Made by a program: the position numbers and the translations under genes. This document shows, in pieces, positions 1 through 6,600 of a stretch of 6,600 nt of DNA; positions within the stretch are counted from its first letter, which is position 1; each line of letters begins with the position of its first letter. Source of the stretch: Nitriliruptoraceae bacterium (lineage in GTDB: Bacteria; Actinomycetota; Nitriliruptoria; Nitriliruptorales; Nitriliruptoraceae). A model generated the notes under the pieces. It did not search any database, had not been told where the DNA came from, and worked only from the letters and a program-made list of their open reading frames with translations. The DNA is taken from NCBI GenBank assembly GCA_007117945.1, contig SKTN01000013.1, positions 1 through 6,600 of the forward strand. Reading direction: 5' to 3'.

Positions 1-123
1 CCCGCCGCGACCGCCAGCGCTGACCGGGCCCCGCAGGACGCCGGGGCCCCAGCGGCTGCCGACACCGGTGCCTCCGCGGCTGCGCAGGCCAGCGCGACCG
101 GGGGGGATGCCCACAGCGCCGGG
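1..123 (+). other. Ala-rich open frame continuous with treZ (possible N-terminal extension, or leader)
   Basis: The reading frame of treZ stays open from position 1 to 123, giving 41 codons with no stop and no ATG, GTG or TTG. The translation is 18 of 41 alanine, the rest mostly Ser, Thr, Gly, Asp, Pro and Gln, with no aromatic residue and no Leu, Ile, Val or Met, as in a disordered linker. Twenty-seven of the 41 codons begin with G and 35 end in G or C, which fits coding DNA but is also easy to reach in G+C-rich sequence. It could be an N-terminal extension of TreZ, a linker from an upstream fused domain, or a non-coding leader. The frame starting at position 3 has a TGA at 21-23 that could instead end an upstream gene; the two readings cannot be separated inside the window. 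I see no convincing promoter here. Confidence 0.4.
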
Positions 124-2111
124 GTGCTGGATCCCAGCCGCACCGCCCCCGGGAGCCCCCCCGGGCTCGGGGTCCGGTGGCTGGGCGGGGGCCGGGCCCA
201 GGCCGTGGTGTGGGCCCCGCGCGCCGAGCGGGTAGAGGTGGTCCTCGACCCCGACGGCGACGAGCGCACCGTGGCCCTCAGCCCGGGCCGTCGTGGCTAC
301 TTCGCCGGCACGCTCACCGAGGTGGGCGTCGGAACCCGCTACCGCTACCGGCTCCACACCCCCGAGGGCGAGCGCCTCGACCGTGCCGATCCGGCCTCGC
401 GGTTCCAGCCCGAGGGGCCGCTAGGCCCCTCGGCGATCGACGCGTGGCAGGACTTCGCCTGGACCGACGCCGGCTTCCGGGCGCCACCCCTGCACGAGCA
501 GGTGGTCTACGAGCTGCACGTCGGCACCTTCACGCCGCAGGGCACCTTCGACGCCGTGGTCGAGCGCCTCGACCACCTCGTGGAGCTCGGGGTGACCACC
601 CTCGAGCTGCTGCCGGTGTGGCAGTTCTCGGGTGGGCGGAACTGGGGCTACGACGGGGTTCTGCCCTTCGCGGTGCAGGCCTCCTACGGCGGCCCCGAGG
701 GGCTGCGTCGGCTGGTCGACGCTGCCCACGCCCGCGGCCTGGCGGTGTGGCTGGATGTGGTCTACAACCACGTCGGCCCCGAGGGCAACCACCTCGACGA
801 CTTCGGGCCCTACCTCACCGAGCAGCGCGGCACACCCTGGGGCCCCGGCCTCAACACCGACGATGAGGACGCCGACGCCGTGCGCCGGTGGGTGCTCGAG
901 CACGGCATCGCGTGCGTGCGCGAGCTCCACCTCGACGGCTTCCGCCTCGATGCGGTCCACGGCATCGTCGACACCTCGGCGGTGCACCTGCTCGAGGAGT
1001 TCACCACCGCGGTCAAGGCCGAGGGCGGCCGGCTCGGCAAGCCCGTCCACGTCATCGCCGAGTCGGATCTGTGCGACCCGCGACTGGTCCGTGACGTCGC
1101 CGCGGGCGGCTACGGGATGGACGCCCAGTGGGCCGATGACTTCCACCACGCCGTCCACGTGGCGCTGACCGGCGAGCAGGAGGGTTACTACGTCGACCAC
1201 GACGGCCTGGCCGACCTGGTCCCGATGCTGCGGGAGCGCTACCTGCACGCCGGTCGGTACTCCGAGCACCGCCGGCGCACCGTCGGCCGTCCCGGACGCG
1301 ACGTGCCCTACGACCGGTTCGTGGTGTGCGTGCAGAACCACGACCAGGTCGGCAACCGGATGCTGGGGGAGCGCCTGACGGCGCTGACCGACCGCGGCGG
1401 CCTCGAGGTGGCGGCGGCGACGCTGCTGACCTCGCCCTACGTGCCGATGCTGTGGATGGGGGAGGAGTACGCCGAGCCGGCCCCCTTCCAGTACTTCGTC
1501 TCCCACGCCGATCCCGACCTCGTGGAGGCGGTGCGCACCGGCCGGCGTGAGGAGTTCGCCGCCTTCGCCTGGCAGGGTGAGGCGCCCGACCCCCAGTCGG
1601 AGGCGACCTTCCGGCGCTCCACCCTCGACCTCTCCCTGGCCCGTGACGGCGGGCAGCACCAGGCGGTGTTCGAGCTCTACCGCGACCTGCTGGCGCTGCG
1701 CCGCGCCCTGCCCGTGCTCCACGACCCGGCCGGACAGGACGTGGACGCGACCCTGGTGCCCGGCGCCCAGGCCATCGCCCTGCACCGCGCCGGTCCCCTC
1801 GGCGAGGTGGTGGTGGCGATAAACGCCGAGGACCGCGACCTCGAGGTGGTGCTGGCCCACGCGCCCGGCCCCTGGCAGGAGCGCTTCTCCACCGCGGCGC
1901 GCCACCACGACGGTGTGGACCCCGCGGGCCCCGTCCACCAGCACACCCCGGAGGCGGACGCGGTGGCTGGGACGGCCCCGGCGACCCGAGCGCAGACCAG
2001 CCCCCAGACCAGCCCCCAGACCAGCCCCCTGGCCAGCCCCCTGACCGTCCCCCTGGCCCCACGCAGCGTGCGCGTGCTCGTCCGCGCGGGCACGATCGAG
2101 AGGAACGACGC

Positions 2112-2115
<4 letters not shown>
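124..2115 (+). CDS. treZ: malto-oligosyltrehalose trehalohydrolase (TreZ), GH13
   Basis: TreZ hydrolyses the alpha-1,4 bond next to the trehalose end of maltooligosyl-trehalose and releases free trehalose; it is a cytoplasmic enzyme. Residues about 17-100 form the N-terminal beta-sandwich (AVVWAPRAERVEVV near the start), about 128-510 the GH13 barrel, and the rest a C-terminal beta domain. Region I is DVVYNH (D211, N215, H216). Region II is DGFRLDAVH with nucleophile D276, region III is VIAESDL with acid/base E313, and region IV is QNHDQVGN with D407. WMGEEY (444-449) and PFQYF (454-458) are typical of TreZ rather than of the related branching enzymes. At 663 residues it is longer than the usual roughly 560-620. 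The excess is mostly a Pro/Thr/Ser-rich insert at about 594-646, just before the last strand (RSVRVLV). The GTG start at 124 is the first in-frame start in the window but lacks a good ribosome binding site, so the true start may lie upstream. It overlaps treX by 4 bp. Confidence 0.93.
1993..2052 (+). repeat. 12-bp in-frame tandem repeat encoding (QTSP)3-LASP-LTVP
   Basis: The unit CAGACCAGCCCC occurs three times perfectly at 1993-2004, 2005-2016 and 2017-2028. Two decayed copies follow, CTGGCCAGCCCC at 2029-2040 and CTGACCGTCCCC at 2041-2052, and then a partial one. The unit is a multiple of three, so it keeps the treZ frame and encodes QTSP x3, LASP and LTVP (residues 624-643). It sits in a disordered-looking insert in the C-terminal domain of TreZ. 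The perfect copies upstream and decayed copies downstream look like replication-slippage expansion. No function is evident. Confidence 0.9.
2098..2104 (+). promoter_or_regulatory. ribosome binding site of treX
   Basis: GAGAGGA lies inside the last codons of treZ, with 7 bases between it and the treX ATG at 2112. It is a good match to the anti-Shine-Dalgarno complement and supports this ATG as the treX start. With the ATGA stop/start overlap it suggests translational coupling between treZ and treX. Confidence 0.7.
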
Positions 2116-4237
<2,122 letters not shown>

Positions 4238-4241
<4 letters not shown>

Positions 4242-6600
4242 GCGGGGTGAGCGGCCCCGGTGTGGCGGGCGGTGGCCCTCCCGGGCGACCGGTCCAGGCC
4301 ACCTACCGGCTCCAGCTGCACGATGGCTGCACCTTCGCCGATGCCGAGCGTGTGGTCCCGCGCCTGGCGGAGCTGGGCATCAGCCACCTCTACCTCTCCC
4401 CCTCGCTGGAGGCGGTGCCGGGTTCGATGCACGGCTACGACGTGATCGATCCCACCCGGATCCGCGCCAGCCTGGGGGGCGAGGCGGGGTTGCGCCGGCT
4501 CGCTGCGACGGCGCACGCCGCCGGACTCGGGCTCATCCTCGACATCGTCCCCAACCACGTCGGGCTCGTCAGCCCCGCCAACCCCTGGTGGTGGGACGTG
4601 CTGGCCCACGGCCCCGACGGACGGTACGGGCGCCACCTCGACGTCCACTGGCAGCCCGGTGCCCACGGTCAGCCCACCCTGCTCCTGCCGGAGCTCGGGG
4701 AGCGGCTCGACGAGGCGCTGGCCGGTGACGCCCTCCAGCTCGCCCACGTCGAGGACGGCCGCACCCCGGCCTGGCGGGTGGTCTACCACGAGCACGCCTG
4801 GCCCCTGGCGCCGGGCAGCCTCGAGGCGTGCGGGCTGGACCCCACGGCCGTGCAGGCCACCACAGCCGCCTGCCGTGCGGACCGGGAGCAGCTGCGCGCG
4901 CTGCTGGCCCGCCAGCACTACCGCCTCGGGTACTGGCGGCGTGCCAACGCGGAGCTCGACCACCGCCGGTTCTTCGACATCGACACCCTGGGTGCCGTCC
5001 GCGTCGAGGATCCCGAGGTGTTCGCCGACGTCCACGCTGCGGTCCTGCCCCTGCTCGCCGACGGCACCCTCGACGGACTGCGCATCGACCACCCCGACGG
5101 CCTGGCCGACCCCGTGGGCTACCTCCACGACCTGCGCGCCGCGGTCGGGGAGGACGCCTACATCGTGGTGGAGAAGATCCTGGAGCACGGCGAGCGCTTC
5201 CGTGACAGCTGGCCCGTGGCCGGCACCGTGGGCTACGAGCTCGCCACCCCGACCCTGGGCGTCCACCTCGATCCCGCCGCCGGCTCCGTGCTGGACGAGC
5301 TCCAGGCACGGCTGACCGGCACCGCGCTCCACCGCGAGGAACTGGTGGACGACGCCAAGCGCACGGCGTTGGCCAGCCTCTTCGGGGCCGAGCAGGAGCG
5401 GGTCGCGACCCTGGCCGCTGCCGCGCTCGGGCGTCCCGTGGACGAGCTGCGCGCGGCCCTGGCGGAGCTGGTGGTCGTGTGGCCCGTCTACCGCACCTAC
5501 CTGCGCCCCGGCATCGAGCCCGTCGACGCCCGCGACCGGGCGGTGGTCGACCACGCCCTGGCCCGGGCCACCGCCCGTGCCCCCGAGCACCGGGCCTCCC
5601 TGGCGGCGATCGCCCGGGTGCTGCTCGAGGGACGGGACGACGCGGCGGCCGGTGCCTTCGTCACGGCGTTCCAGCAGCTCACGGGTCCCGCGGTCGCAAA
5701 GGGCTTCGAGGACACCGTGCTCTACCGCGACCTGCGCTGCACCGCGGTGAACGAGGTCGGTTCCGACCCCGGTGCGTTCGGAGCGTCGGTGGCCGAGCTG
5801 CACGGCCTCCACATCGAGGTGGCCGACCACCGGCCGGCGACGATGCGCTTGTCGTCCACCCACGACACCAAGCGCAGCGAGGACGTCCGGGCGCGGCTCG
5901 CCGTGCTCGCCCAGCGCCCGGGGTGGTGGGTGGCCACCGCCGACCGGCTCCAGCGGTTGGCTGCCGGGGCCCGGACCCCGCGCGAGGACGGTCAGGGCAC
6001 CTGGCCCCTGCCCGTGCACGAGCACCTGGCCTGGCAGACCGCCGTGGGCACCTGGCCCATCGGGACGGGACGGCTGGTGGACTACCTGTTGAAGGCGGCG
6101 CGTGAGGGCAAGGAGGCCACCAACTGGCTCACCCCCGACACCGCCTACGAAGCCGCGCTGACCCGCTACGCCGAGGTGCTGACCACCGAGCCCGCCCTGG
6201 TCGGCGCGCTGGAGGACGCCGTGGCGGACCTCACGCCTGCGGCGGCGGTCACCGCACTGTCGATGACCCTGATCAAGCTGACCGGCCCCGGTGTGCCTGA
6301 TACCTACCAGGGCACGGAGCTGTGGGACCGCTCGCTGGTCGACCCCGACAACCGGCGGGCGGTGGACCACGCGGCGCTGGCCACCACCAGCGCGCAGCTC
6401 GGGGCGTTGGAGCCCGGACCGGCGTTGGCCGCGCACCTGCTGGCCGACGCCGCGGATCTCGCCGGGGGGCGGGGGCTCGCCAAGCTGTGGGTCACCCGGC
6501 AGGCCCTGCGGCTGCGGCGCGAACGGGGCGACCTGCTCGCACCGGGAGCCTCCTACGCGCCCCTGTGGGCCCGCGGCCGCGACGCCCACGCCGTGTGGGC
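4238..6600 (+). CDS. treY: malto-oligosyltrehalose synthase (TreY), GH13_26, 3' end cut by window
   Basis: TreY is an intramolecular transglucosidase. It turns the reducing-end alpha-1,4 linkage of a malto-oligosaccharide into alpha,alpha-1,1 and makes maltooligosyl-trehalose for TreZ. I translated this frame from GTG 4238 and found it open to the right edge: 787 complete codons, no stop. After a Gly/Pro-rich leader come TYRLQ (22-26), LYLSPS and GSMHGYDVIDP (62-72), all typical TreY N-terminal motifs. Region I is DIVPNHVG (D102, N106, H107). Region II is LRIDHPDGL with nucleophile D284, region III is IVVEKILE with acid/base E312, and region IV is SSTHDTKRSEDVR with D543. GVPDTYQGTELWD (685-697) and DPDNRR (702-707) are also diagnostic. 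Family members are often about 720-850 residues, so probably only the last tens of residues, the end of the C-terminal beta domain, are missing. The frame carries no frameshift. The start overlaps the treX stop by 4 bp. Confidence 0.94.

Noticed and set aside
13..103. GCCAGCGC followed by GACCGGG-like sequence at about 13-28 and 88-102, as a possible repeat or operator pair
   Set aside because: The copies differ by an inserted base and lie in low-complexity Ala-rich DNA, where short matches are expected by chance.
107..130. ATG at 107 preceded by a run of G as a possible start
   Set aside because: It is in another frame from treZ (107 versus 124), and the translation in that frame has no TreZ similarity. 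The G run is a homopolymer rather than a convincing ribosome binding site.
1819..1821. Rare ATA isoleucine codon in treZ (residue 566)
   Set aside because: A single rare codon in an otherwise normal stretch is not enough to suggest transfer or regulation.
421..1944. 507-codon open frame on the minus strand within treZ
   Set aside because: It is opposite the conserved TreZ catalytic domain, with no domain signature of its own; its openness follows from G+C-rich third positions.

Overview
This window holds one operon-like block of three tandem, same-strand genes of the glycogen-to-trehalose (TreX-TreY-TreZ) pathway. DNA of roughly 70% or more G+C, codons strongly ending in G or C, GTG starts and protein sequences of actinobacterial character suggest a high-GC bacterium, most likely an actinomycete or a related lineage. 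The sequence does not allow a genus to be named.

Layout. Positions 1-123 form an alanine-rich open frame that runs without a stop, and in frame, into the first gene. That gene, treZ (124-2115; 5' end uncertain), encodes malto-oligosyltrehalose trehalohydrolase. It overlaps treX (2112-4241, glycogen debranching enzyme) by four bases (ATGA). treX overlaps treY (from GTG at 4238 through the right edge, malto-oligosyltrehalose synthase) by four bases (GTGA). treY is cut off by the window end after 787 codons. There is no intergenic gap above 300 bases and no sign of a terminator, tRNA, rRNA, CRISPR array, insertion sequence or phage gene.

How the genes work together. TreX removes alpha-1,6 branches from glycogen and releases linear malto-oligosaccharides. 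TreY converts the reducing-end alpha-1,4 bond of these chains into the alpha,alpha-1,1 bond of a maltooligosyl-trehalose. TreZ then cuts off free trehalose and leaves a shortened chain that can be used again. All three are cytoplasmic GH13-family enzymes, and in each the four conserved GH13 regions and the three catalytic carboxylates can be read. The stop/start overlaps, each preceded by a purine-rich ribosome binding site, point to translationally coupled production.

I see no undescribed system here. The points worth a second look are small: an in-frame (QTSP)n 12-bp tandem repeat near the C-terminus of TreZ, the unresolved N-terminus of TreZ with its alanine-rich upstream frame, the Z-X-Y gene order, and a choice of two GTG starts for treY.
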